Shown here piece after piece: positions 46,016 to 53,899 of a stretch of DNA of 64,000 nucleotides. The DNA comes from Micrococcaceae bacterium RIT 802. GTDB taxonomy: Bacteria > Actinomycetota > Actinomycetes > Actinomycetales > Micrococcaceae. The stretch's first letter is position 1, and every line of letters begins with the position of its first letter. The notes below the pieces were generated by a model, which was not told the origin of the DNA, searched no databases, and saw only the letters and a list, made by a program, of their open reading frames with translations. The DNA lies in contig JAFEMX010000011.1 in the NCBI GenBank assembly GCA_016892645.1, positions 62,001 to 126,000 on the forward strand. The letters run 5' to 3'. The position numbers and the translations under genes are program-made.

Positions 46016-46702
46016 ATGGAGAACTTCACGCTCGAACCCGGCGACCAGGTCGTCTTCACGTCCCTCGAGACGATCGACAAGAACGACCTGGCCCAGGCGG
46101 TGGCCACCGCCGGCTACGTCGTCGGCCCCGGGGTGTCCAAGAAGACCAGTCTCCTGGTGGCCGGGGACCCCAGCGTGGACTCGACGAAGGCCCGCAAGGC
46201 CCGCGACTACGGCATCCCCGTCATCGGCGAGCGCGAATTCGTCGACACATTCCTCGGCGGCGCCCTGCCCGTCTCGGCCGAGGCCCCCGAGCTGACCGCC
46301 CCGGCCTCCCTGGACGACCTGCCGGGCAACGCCAAGCGCGACCTGCCCGCCGTGAAGCTCGCCTGCGGGTCACTGCGCGAAGACCTGCCCGTCCAGGCCT
46401 TGGTCAAGACCCCCGAAGCCGGCACGTTCGTCGTCCGAGGGCCCGCACGCTACTCGGCCCTGGGCGAGGCGTGGATGGTCGGTGGCGTCGCGGTCGCCGG
46501 TTCCACCAAGGCACCCGACAAGGTCGTGCGCGCCCTGGGATTGGCCGGCGGCGACGAGTCCACGCCGCAGGACGGCCTGGAACGGCTGGACGTCAACCAC
46601 CCCGTCTACGGGGAATTCAGCGTCTACGGACCCGTCCGCCACCAAGTCGGTCTGGACCTGGTGGGCCCGTGGATCCGCGGGGGCGTCCACAGCAGGGACT
46701 GA
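46016..46702 (+). CDS. stand-alone BRCT-domain protein
   Basis: A 228-residue protein. Residues ~10-82 form a BRCT domain (GDQVVFTSLETIDKNDLAQAVATAGYVVG, VSKKTSLLVAGDPSVDSTKARKARDYGIPVIGEREFVDTF), as seen in DNA ligase and DNA polymerase III epsilon-like proteins, but no ligase or nuclease domain is attached. The remaining ~130 residues are unassigned. BRCT modules bind DNA ends or phosphoprotein partners, so a DNA-repair accessory role is plausible but unproven. Confidence 0.8.
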   Translation: MENFTLEPGDQVVFTSLETIDKNDLAQAVATAGYVVGPGVSKKTSLLVAGDPSVDSTKARKARDYGIPVIGEREFVDTFLGGALPVSAEAPELTAPASLDDLPGNAKRDLPAVKLACGSLREDLPVQALVKTPEAGTFVVRGPARYSALGEAWMVGGVAVAGSTKAPDKVVRALGLAGGDESTPQDGLERLDVNHPVYGEFSVYGPVRHQVGLDLVGPWIRGGVHSRD

Positions 46703-46807
46703 CCGGGCCACGGTCCGTGATGCCGCCCACTGGCGGCATCACCGGGGAATACCCCGGACGACGAGGGTTGTTGCATCAGGCAACCCCAACGTCAGGAGTC
46801 CCCACCC

Positions 46808-47881
46808 ATGGACATGTTCCATCCCCTCACCCTCGGTGACCTCGAGCTGGCCAACCGGCTGGTCATGGCCCCGCTAACCCGTTCCCGTTCCGCACTGGAC
46901 GGGGTACCCACCGACGACGTCGTCGAGTACTACCGCCAGCGCGCCTCGATGGGCCTGATCGTCAGCGAAGGCGTCTACCCGAGCACCACCGGCCAGGGCT
47001 TCGTCCGCCAGCCGGGACTGGCCACGGCGGATCAGATCGCCGGATGGAAGCGCGTCACCGACGCCGTCCACGCCGAGGGCGGGCTGATCGTCGCCCAGGT
47101 CATGCACGCCGGCCGGGTCACCCACCCCGAAACCACCGGGCAGGAGCACATAGTGGCCCCCAGCGCCATCGCGGTCGACGGCGTCTCCCGCACCTACACC
47201 GGCAAGCACCCCTACCCCGTCCCCCACGCCCTGGAGGCCGACGAACTGCCCGGCATCATCGAGGAATTCGTGGCAGCGTCCCGCAACGCCATCGAGGCCG
47301 GATTCGACGGCGTGGAGCTGCACGGCGCCAACGGCTACCTGCTGCACGAGTTCCTGGCCCCCAGCTCCAACACGCGCGCCGACGCCCATGGCGGATCCCC
47401 CGAGAACCGCGCCCGCTTCGTCATCGAGGTCGCCACCGCGGTCGCCGAAGCGATCGGCGCCGGGCGCACCGGACTGCGTATCTCCCCCGAGCACAATGTC
47501 CAGAGCACCCTGGAAACCGACCCCGCCGACGTCGCCGCCACCTACGGCGCCTTGGTGGACGGGATCGCCCCGCTGGGCCTGGCCGCCCTGAGCATCCTGC
47601 ACGCCGACCCGTCCGGCACCCTGGTGCAGGACCTGCGGACGCGCTTCGGAGGCCCGGTCCTGCTCAACACCGGCTTCCAGACCGTCACCACGTACGACGA
47701 CGCCGCCGCCGTGGCCGCCAACGGCTGGGGCGACGCGGTGGTCGTGGGCCGTCCGGCCATCGCCAACCCGGACCTGGTGCGCCGCTGGCGGGAGGGCCTG
47801 CCGTTGAACGATCCGGATGCCTCGACCTTCTACACCGAGGGTCCTGCCGGGTACATCGACTACCCGTTCTGGCAGAACTGA
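46808..47881 (+). CDS. Old Yellow Enzyme-family alkene reductase (NemA-like)
   Basis: A 357-residue FMN oxidoreductase that reduces activated C=C bonds with NAD(P)H. The barrel start MDMFHPLTLGDLELANRLVMAPLTRSRS, the substrate His/Asn pair in GVELHGANGYLLHEFLAPSSN and the FMN-phosphate region (VVGRPAIANPDLVRRW) are visible. SD CAGGAG precedes the ATG. A FrnE-type DsbA gene follows 39 bp downstream; both could act in electrophile or oxidative stress response. Confidence 0.92.
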   Translation: MDMFHPLTLGDLELANRLVMAPLTRSRSALDGVPTDDVVEYYRQRASMGLIVSEGVYPSTTGQGFVRQPGLATADQIAGWKRVTDAVHAEGGLIVAQVMHAGRVTHPETTGQEHIVAPSAIAVDGVSRTYTGKHPYPVPHALEADELPGIIEEFVAASRNAIEAGFDGVELHGANGYLLHEFLAPSSNTRADAHGGSPENRARFVIEVATAVAEAIGAGRTGLRISPEHNVQSTLETDPADVAATYGALVDGIAPLGLAALSILHADPSGTLVQDLRTRFGGPVLLNTGFQTVTTYDDAAAVAANGWGDAVVVGRPAIANPDLVRRWREGLPLNDPDASTFYTEGPAGYIDYPFWQN

Positions 47882-47897
47882 GGCGGGAATACCCGCC

Positions 47898-47936
47898 GGC
47901 GGGGAGAGGTTGAACCTTGCATGACTTCTCCCCGCC
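47898..47936 (+). promoter_or_regulatory. hairpin over the ribosome site and start codon of the FrnE-like gene
   Basis: GGCGGGGAGA (47898-47907) pairs perfectly with TCTCCCCGCC (47927-47936), enclosing the purine-rich ribosome site and ATG 47921 in a 19-nt loop. The upstream small hairpin GGCGGG-AATA-CCCGCC (47882-47897) shares complementarity with the same arms, so the two folds can compete. Confidence 0.5.
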
Positions 47937-48658
47937 TCGCCGTTGACATCTGGTCCGATATCGCCTGCCCGTGGTGCTTCATCGGCAAACGCCGCTTCGA
48001 ATCCGCCCTGGAGACGCTGGAGTTCCGCGACCAGGTCGACATCACCTGGCACAGCTACCAGCTGGACCCCTCGCTGCCCGAACACTACGACGGCACCGAG
48101 GCCGAATACCTGGCCCGCATGAAGGGCATGGACCCGGCCCAGGTTTCCCAGATGCTCTCCCACGTCACGACGCAGGCCGCCGGCGAGGGCCTGGACTACG
48201 ATTTCGAGGCGCTGCGCCCGGCGAACTCCTTCACCGCGCACCGCCTGCTGCACCTGGCCGCCGAGCACGGCAAAGCCGGCCAGCTGAAGGAGCTGCTGCT
48301 CTCCGCCCACTTCGAACAGGGGCTGGACACCGGCTCGCCCGAGGTGCTGCGCGCCCTCGGCGAGCAGGCAGGATTGCCCGGCGACGCCGTCGTGCAGGTC
48401 CTGGAGTCCGAGCAGTACCGCGAGGAGGTCGAGGCCGATTTCGCGCAGGCCCGGGCCCTGGGCATCACCGGCGTCCCGTTCTTCGTGCTGGACATGAAGT
48501 ACGGCATCTCCGGGGCCCAGCCCGCCGAGCTCTTCGCCGAGGCGCTGACCACCGCCTGGCAGGAGAAGGCCCCGCTGACCATGGTCAACGCGGGGAACGA
48601 CGCCGGTGCCCCCGCGGGAGCCGATGGCCCGGTCTGCGGGCCCGAGGGCTGCAACTAG
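47921..48658 (+). CDS. DsbA/FrnE-family 2-hydroxychromene isomerase-like oxidoreductase
   Basis: A 245-residue DsbA-like thioredoxin-fold protein with CPWC at the active site (SDIACPWCFIGKRRF) and cis-Pro in TGVPFFVLD. FrnE-family members catalyse dithiol/disulphide exchange in the cytoplasm. The C-terminal end adds VCGPEGCN, a second pair of Cys close together, unusual for the family core. The start lies inside the hairpin at 47898-47936. Confidence 0.9.
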   Translation: MTSPRLAVDIWSDIACPWCFIGKRRFESALETLEFRDQVDITWHSYQLDPSLPEHYDGTEAEYLARMKGMDPAQVSQMLSHVTTQAAGEGLDYDFEALRPANSFTAHRLLHLAAEHGKAGQLKELLLSAHFEQGLDTGSPEVLRALGEQAGLPGDAVVQVLESEQYREEVEADFAQARALGITGVPFFVLDMKYGISGAQPAELFAEALTTAWQEKAPLTMVNAGNDAGAPAGADGPVCGPEGCN

Positions 48659-48730
48659 GCGGCTGGCGGGATGCCGCACTGACGGCGCTGCCGCCGGTGA
48701 CCCTGACGTCATTCCGGGGCCCGAGGGCTC

Positions 48731-50176
48731 CTACGTGGTGACCGCCCCCGTCGCCGGGCGGTCACTGCAGTTGGCCTTCGCCGCCGCGGGTATCGATGCC
48801 GGGTCGACGAGTTGGTTCTCGATGCCGATCGCGGCGACGAGGGACCCCACGGCAAAGCACGCTGCGGTGACGACAACGGCCACATGGAAACCCGGCGTGG
48901 CAATGCTCGCGCCGGTGATCGTTCCGAGGAAGGCAATCGCGATGAGGCCGGAGATCCGCGCGACGGCGTTGTTGATCGCGGAGCCGATGCCCGCCTCGGA
49001 GAGGGGCACCGACCCGAGGACTGCCGTGGTCAACGGGGTCACCGTGATCGACAAGCCGATGCCGTAGACCAGAAGGCCCGGCAACACCTGCCACGCGAAC
49101 GTGAATTCCGAGGACGTGGCCAGCATCAACAGGAATCCGACGGCGGCAACTGCCGGGCCGAACGCCATGAAGAACCTGGGGCCGTGTTTGCCGGCCAACC
49201 CGCCGAAAACCCGTGAGAGCAACAGCGAGGTGACGGCTACCGGAAGTGTCGCCAAACCCGCCAGCGTTGCGCTGAATCCGGCCACTTCCTGCAAGTACAG
49301 GACCACGACGAGGGGGCCCAGCGATACGCCCGCGTAGATGGCGGCCGTGGCCAGGTTGCCGTTGCGGAAGTTTCGGATGCGGAACAGCGCCGTGGGCAGC
49401 ATGGGGGTCGGTGCCCGTCTCTCCCACCAGATGAAGGCGACAAGGCAACCAAGGCCCACGGCCAGCGTCGTGAACACCGCCGGATGCCCCCAGCCCAGGT
49501 TCTGCTGCTCGATCAGCGCATAGACGGCACCCGCAAGCCCGCATGCCGTGAGTGCCGCCCCGATGCCGTCAATCGGGGCTCCGGTGGCCAGCCCCCGTCC
49601 CCGGGAGTGACGCGTCAGCGCCAGGGCAAGCAGGATGGGCAGCACGTTGATGCCGAAGATGAACCGCCAGCCCAGCGAATCGACCAGGATTCCGCCAAGC
49701 AGCGGGGCGACGATGAAGGCCGTGCTGGTCCACGCCGTCCACGTGCCGATGGCCGCCCCTCGGCGTTCGCCGGGGAACGCGGCGCTGATCAAGGCCAGCG
49801 ATCCCGGCACCAGCAGGGCGGCCCCCAAGCCCTGCACGACCCTGGATCCGATCAGCACACCGGTTATCGGCGCCAGGGCACAGGCGACGGAGCCGATCCC
49901 GAAGAGCACGAGGCCAACGCGCAGGACGCGGACGTGGCCGAATGAGTCCGCGAGCGAACCGGCGAGGAGAATGAACGATCCGAGCGTGAGGAGGTACGCA
50001 TCAAGAACCCACTGCTGCGTACCGACGCCTCCGCCCAGTTCTGCGGAAATGGCAGGAAGGGCAATCGTGACGATCGAGCCATCCAGAAAGGCGATGAAGG
50101 AGGCCAGGATCGCGACCACCAGGGTGGTCCCCGGGGAGATGTCCTCCCCGCCCCCTCTGGTGGAACTGGGACCCAC
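48731..50176 (-). CDS. MFS exporter of the DHA2 (14-TM) family
   Basis: A 481-residue drug:H+ antiporter with 14 predicted helices: TTLVVAILASFIAFLDGSIVTIALP in helix 1, GSRVVQGLGAALLVPGSLALI in helix 4 and the GWRFIFGINVLP loop. This is a plain DHA2 pump without the extra tail of the one at 8604. GTG 50176 was chosen for GGGAGG about 10 nt upstream and a Ser/Gly-rich N-terminus; longer frames to 50338 are GC-run translations without family residues. Substrate unknown. Confidence 0.88.
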   Translation of the reverse strand: MGPSSTRGGGEDISPGTTLVVAILASFIAFLDGSIVTIALPAISAELGGGVGTQQWVLDAYLLTLGSFILLAGSLADSFGHVRVLRVGLVLFGIGSVACALAPITGVLIGSRVVQGLGAALLVPGSLALISAAFPGERRGAAIGTWTAWTSTAFIVAPLLGGILVDSLGWRFIFGINVLPILLALALTRHSRGRGLATGAPIDGIGAALTACGLAGAVYALIEQQNLGWGHPAVFTTLAVGLGCLVAFIWWERRAPTPMLPTALFRIRNFRNGNLATAAIYAGVSLGPLVVVLYLQEVAGFSATLAGLATLPVAVTSLLLSRVFGGLAGKHGPRFFMAFGPAVAAVGFLLMLATSSEFTFAWQVLPGLLVYGIGLSITVTPLTTAVLGSVPLSEAGIGSAINNAVARISGLIAIAFLGTITGASIATPGFHVAVVVTAACFAVGSLVAAIGIENQLVDPASIPAAAKANCSDRPATGAVTT

Positions 50177-50431
50177 GACGAGCTCGCCTCCCTTCGGCAA
50201 CCATTTGATACGGCTCGGGGAACCGCGTCGGGAACCCGCAAGGAAACGCCCCGGACCAGCTGGCGTCTGGGGCGGACCCGTTGCGAGGCGAAGCATCGAT
50301 GGTGGACAGAGCATAGGACCGCCGCCGCGACAACGCAAGGGCGAAATGTGGATGCCGCTTGCCTCCGAGTCAAAGGCATCCGTCTTCGCCGGGAAGACCT
50401 GCGGATGCCGTCTCGGTACGCGCTGTATCGA

Positions 50432-51175
50432 CTACTTCCCGTCGTCGTCCCTGGCCGACGACGACGCCGCGGCCTTCGAGGAGGCGTCCGCCTTCTTGGC
50501 CTCGTCCCGGGCGGCCTTCACGGCGATCGGGCAGCTGAGCTTGCCGTCCTGCGTCTTGGCCTTCCCCTTGGGCACGACCTTCTTGATCTGGTACTTCTCA
50601 CCGATGATCAGGTCGACGGTGTCGGCGTTGCGCTTGGCATCCTTCACGTACTCGGTGCCGGGGACCTGACGCTGCACCGTCAGGGCCTTCGAACGCCCCG
50701 ACGTGCCGGAGACCACGGCGGCGACGATCTTGGTGTTGTTCAACTTCGCGTTCCCGACCTCCCCGATCCGGAAGCCGCGCTGCTTCAGGACCTGGGCCGT
50801 GGCACCGGCGAGCCCGGGCGTCTTCGTCCCGTTGAGCACGTTCACGGTGACGTCCTTCGGCTGGGCGTACTTCAACACCTCCTGCGGGCAGGCAGCGGCG
50901 ACCGGGTCATGGGTCGGAGCAGCCGCCACCGGGGTGGGCTGGGGTTCCAGCGCCGGGATGACCACCTGCCGCGTCTTGACCAGGTAGGCGAAGACCAGCG
51001 CCGCGATCAGCAGCGCGGCCAACAGGCCCAGCACGATGCCGTGCAACAGCCGGCGCCGGTAGTAGCGCGGGTTGTCCACATGCTCGGGATCGTCGTCGGT
51101 GAACCCCTCGGCGAGGTCATCCTCGGTGACGATGCGGTGCCCGTGCCAGTCCTCGGGGTCGTGGTCCTGCGGCAC
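50432..51175 (-). CDS. LytR C-terminal (LytR_C) domain protein
   Basis: A 247-residue single-pass protein: acidic cytoplasmic ~45 residues, a basic stretch RYYRRRLLHG, a helix (IVLGLLAALLIAALVFAYLV), a Pro-rich linker, then a LytR_C domain (~90-185; DVTVNVLNGTKTPGLAGATAQVLKQRGFRIGEVGNA) and a Lys/Ala/Ser-rich tail. LytR_C modules occur in cell-wall ligases of the LCP family, but the LCP catalytic part is absent here. It follows the small gene at 51180 by 4 bp, so it is in the same operon. Confidence 0.88.
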   Translation of the reverse strand: MPQDHDPEDWHGHRIVTEDDLAEGFTDDDPEHVDNPRYYRRRLLHGIVLGLLAALLIAALVFAYLVKTRQVVIPALEPQPTPVAAAPTHDPVAAACPQEVLKYAQPKDVTVNVLNGTKTPGLAGATAQVLKQRGFRIGEVGNAKLNNTKIVAAVVSGTSGRSKALTVQRQVPGTEYVKDAKRNADTVDLIIGEKYQIKKVVPKGKAKTQDGKLSCPIAVKAARDEAKKADASSKAAASSSARDDDGK

Positions 51176-51179
51176 CGGT

Positions 51180-51479
51180 TCAGTCCTCCAGCACCAGGAC
51201 GCGGGCGTGCATCACCGAACGCTGGTGCAGTGCGGTCCGCACCGCGCGGTGCAGGCCGTCCTCGAGGTACAGGGTGCCACGCCACTGCACCACGTGGGGG
51301 AAGAGGTCCCCGAAGAAGGTGGAGTCCTCGGCCAACAGGGCGGCGAGATCCAGGGTGGTCTTGGTCGTCACCAGTTCATCGAGGCGTACCTGGCGCGGGG
51401 CGACGTCGGCCCAGTCCCGGGGCGTCACGAGGCTGTGGTCGGGGTACGGGCGGGAATCGCCGACTGCTTTGAAGATCAC
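51180..51479 (-). CDS. small conserved actinobacterial protein, ParB/VapB-antitoxin-like
   Basis: A 99-residue protein starting MIFKAVGDSRPYPDHSLVTPRDWADV with a central LDLAALLAEDSTFFGDLFPHVVQWRGTLYLEDGLHRAVRTALHQRSVMHARVLV. The DGLHRAVRTA region recalls the DG-H-R-x-A pattern of ParB-like nucleotide-binding domains, and database annotations of similar proteins as VapB-type antitoxins are known to me without a toxin partner being proven. Here no toxin gene is adjacent, so the antitoxin label is doubtful. Coupled to the LytR_C gene. Confidence 0.75.
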   Translation of the reverse strand: MIFKAVGDSRPYPDHSLVTPRDWADVAPRQVRLDELVTTKTTLDLAALLAEDSTFFGDLFPHVVQWRGTLYLEDGLHRAVRTALHQRSVMHARVLVLED

Positions 51480-51586
51480 CGCTCCAGCTTAGGGAACGCC
51501 GGGGCCAGTTGTAACGGCGACCTGCCGGGCCGGTCCGTCAGCGCAGATGTCAAGGGTTCCGAAATACGGGGCAATGTGACGGAACG

Positions 51587-51638
51587 GGACGTAACGATTG
51601 CTGTTCAAGCAGGGCAAAACGGTCCTAACGTTACGTCC
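51587..51638. promoter_or_regulatory. 10-bp perfect inverted repeat and TAACG sites before the 2OG-oxygenase gene
   Basis: GGACGTAACG (51587-51596) and CGTTACGTCC (51629-51638) are perfect complements 32 nt apart, the right arm ending at the base before ATG 51639. TAACGTTA (51626-51633) is itself a palindrome, and another GTAACG lies at 51511-51516. Candidate multi-site operator; the bound regulator is unknown. Confidence 0.6.
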
Positions 51639-52661
51639 ATGACTATTGTGCGAACCTCCGTTCCGGTCCTGGACTTCTCCACGGCACGCAGTGCAGACGG
51701 CAGCTTCAATCCGGATTTCATCGACGTCCTGCGCGATGCGACGCACAACGTCGGATTCTTCCAGCTCACCGATTTCGGTGCCGCCGCCGGGCAGGCCCAG
51801 GAACTGCTGGACACCATGGACGCCTTCTTCAAGCTGCCGCTCGAGGACCGGCTGAAGCTGGACAACCGCACCTCGGCGCAGTTCCGCGGTTACACCCGCC
51901 TGGGCAAGGAGATGACCCAGGGGCGCGCCGATTCGCGCGAGCAGATCGACTACGGCCCCGAGCGCCAGGCGCTGGACTCCTACCCGGCCGACCGCCCCTA
52001 CCTGAACCTGCAGGGCCCGAACCAGTGGCCGGCGTCGTTCCCCGAGCTCGAGCGCGTGGCCATGGCCTGGGCCGAGCTGATGTCCCGGGTGGGTGCCGAG
52101 CTGCTCTCGGCCATCTCCGTCTCGCTGGGCCTGCCCGAGGACTACTTCAACGAGCCCTTCGAGGCCGCACCGGCCTGGATGGGCAAGCTGGTGCACTACG
52201 TCGGCGGCCAGGTCCCCGAGGCCGGCAACCAGGGCGTGGGCCTGCACGCCGACTACGGCTTCGTGACGCTGCTGCTGCAGGACCTCGTGGGCGGGCTCGA
52301 GGTCAAGCCCTACGGCCAGGACGACTGGATCACGGTCGAGCCGATTTCCGGCGCCCTGGTGGTCAACCTGGGCGAGATGCTCGAGGTCGCCACCAACGGC
52401 TACCTGATGGCGACGATCCACCGCGTGACCGCCCCGCCGGCCGGCGTGGACCGGTACTCGGTGCCCTTCTTCTGGTCCCCCCGGCTGGACTCGGTCATCA
52501 ACACGGTCCCGTTGCCGGAGAAACTGGCGGCCGAGGCCCGCGGCGTCTCCGACGACCCGTCGAACCCGATGCTCTCCTCCTACGGCGCCAACGTCCTCAA
52601 GGGCTGGCTGCGTGCCCACCCGGAGACCGCAGCCATCCACTACCCGGAACTGGTCAAGTAG
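51639..52661 (+). CDS. 2-oxoglutarate/Fe(II)-dependent oxygenase, isopenicillin-N-synthase family
   Basis: A 340-residue cupin-fold oxygenase with a DIOX_N-like part (~8-110) and a catalytic 2OG-FeII domain: Fe ligands in GLHADYGFVTLLLQD (H-x-D) and the distal His in MATIHRVTAP, and the 2-oxoglutarate R-x-S pair in DRYSVPFF. This type oxidises small molecules in secondary metabolism or catabolism; the substrate is unclear. Monocistronic, with inverted repeats directly before the start codon. ATG 51639 was chosen because the family N-terminus begins there. Confidence 0.9.
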   Translation: MTIVRTSVPVLDFSTARSADGSFNPDFIDVLRDATHNVGFFQLTDFGAAAGQAQELLDTMDAFFKLPLEDRLKLDNRTSAQFRGYTRLGKEMTQGRADSREQIDYGPERQALDSYPADRPYLNLQGPNQWPASFPELERVAMAWAELMSRVGAELLSAISVSLGLPEDYFNEPFEAAPAWMGKLVHYVGGQVPEAGNQGVGLHADYGFVTLLLQDLVGGLEVKPYGQDDWITVEPISGALVVNLGEMLEVATNGYLMATIHRVTAPPAGVDRYSVPFFWSPRLDSVINTVPLPEKLAAEARGVSDDPSNPMLSSYGANVLKGWLRAHPETAAIHYPELVK

Positions 52662-52750
52662 CAGCTGCTCAAGAAACACCTGCACGACGCCGGCACCGCC
52701 CCGGTCGCGACGCCCCAGGGGCGCCGTGGCCGGGGCGGATCTCCACCACC

Positions 52751-52779
52751 TTGCCCCGCATTAGAACATGTGTTCTAAT
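52751..52779 (+). promoter_or_regulatory. promoter with a LexA-like palindrome upstream of the radical SAM gene
   Basis: -35 TTGCCC (52751-52756), 17 bp, -10 TCTAAT (52774-52779), ending 7 nt before ATG 52787. ATTAGAACA-TG-TGTTCTAAT (52760-52779) is a perfect 9-2-9 inverted repeat containing the core GAAC-N4-GTTC of actinobacterial SOS boxes, and covers the spacer and -10. Confidence 0.7.
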
Positions 52780-52786
52780 CGTTCGC

Positions 52787-53878
52787 ATGAGGTGGAGCTC
52801 CCAGAACGTGGAAACGGCGACCGCCTCCGACGCGCCGACGCCGGAGCTGTTCGGCGTGCGCGGGCTGGTCCGGACGGTGCGGACCCCCGAATTCGCGGGC
52901 ATGGCCTTCCACGAGGTGCTGGCCAAGTCAGCACTGAACAAGGTCCCCGCCTCGAGCCACATGCCCTTTAGCTGGACGGTCAACCCGTTCCGCGGATGCT
53001 CGCACGCCTGTGTCTACTGCTTCGCCCGCAACACGCACCGCTACCTGGACCTGGACGCCGGGAAGGATTTCGATTCCCAGGTGATCGTCAAGGTCAACAT
53101 CGCCGACGTCCTGCGCGCCGAGGTCGCCAAACCGCGGTGGGGCCACGAGCTGGTCGCCCTGGGCACCAACACCGACCCGTACCAGCGCGCCGAGGGCCGC
53201 TACGCGTTGATGCCCGGCGTCATCTCCGCGCTGGCCGAGCATGGCACCCCGATGTCGATCCTGACCAAGGGCACGCTGCTGCGCCGCGACCTCCCGCTCC
53301 TGGAGCAGGCAGCCCACCAGGTGCCGGTCGACATCTCGATGTCGATCGCGATCTTCGACGACGACCTGCAGCAGCGTGTCGAGCCCGGCACGCCCACCAC
53401 CACCGCCGCCCGCCTGGCCACGGTCCGCGCGGCGGCCGACCGCGGCTTCGACGTCACGGCGTTCCTCATGCCGATCCTGCCGTACCTCACGGATTCGACC
53501 GACCACCTGGATGCCGCGTTGGCGGGGTTGAAGGAGGCCGGGGCCTCCAGCGTCATCTACGGCGCACTGCACCTGCGTCCCGGTGCCCGCGAATGGTTCC
53601 TGGCCTGGATCGACCGTGAATACCCGCATCTGGGCAGCGCCTACCGGTCGATGTACTCACGCTCCTCCTACGCGCCCGCCGACTACCGGGCCTGGCTGGC
53701 TCGGCGGATCAAGCCGTTGCTGCGGCGCCATGGCCTCGACGCGCGGCCGGACGGGGATTCCCCGGCGTCCCGGCGCTTCGCCCGCGGCAGCGCCGCACAG
53801 CAGACCGGCGTCCATCGGCAGGCAACTTCCGCTCCGGCAGCCGTGCAGGGACTGGAGCCACAGTCGACGCTGTTCTGA
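52787..53878 (+). CDS. radical SAM protein of the Rv2578c/SplB-like family
   Basis: A 363-residue radical SAM enzyme. The 4Fe-4S cysteines are in NPFRGCSHACVYCFARNTH (C-x3-C-x2-C), followed by LGTNTDPYQRAEGRY and a (beta/alpha) barrel to ~320. The sequence belongs to the Rv2578c/spore-photoproduct-lyase-like group, for which a DNA or nucleic-acid repair role is suggested. ATG 52787 follows a leaderless-type promoter with a LexA-like operator, consistent with SOS control. The C-terminal ~40 residues are low-complexity. Confidence 0.88.
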   Translation: MRWSSQNVETATASDAPTPELFGVRGLVRTVRTPEFAGMAFHEVLAKSALNKVPASSHMPFSWTVNPFRGCSHACVYCFARNTHRYLDLDAGKDFDSQVIVKVNIADVLRAEVAKPRWGHELVALGTNTDPYQRAEGRYALMPGVISALAEHGTPMSILTKGTLLRRDLPLLEQAAHQVPVDISMSIAIFDDDLQQRVEPGTPTTTAARLATVRAAADRGFDVTAFLMPILPYLTDSTDHLDAALAGLKEAGASSVIYGALHLRPGAREWFLAWIDREYPHLGSAYRSMYSRSSYAPADYRAWLARRIKPLLRRHGLDARPDGDSPASRRFARGSAAQQTGVHRQATSAPAAVQGLEPQSTLF

Positions 53879-53887
53879 TGCACGTCA

Positions 53888-53899
53888 TAAGGTAATGGC
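53888..53899 (+). promoter_or_regulatory. leaderless-type -10 element of the alcohol dehydrogenase gene
   Basis: TAAGGT at 53888-53893, 6 nt before ATG 53900, with no Shine-Dalgarno. Confidence 0.55.
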
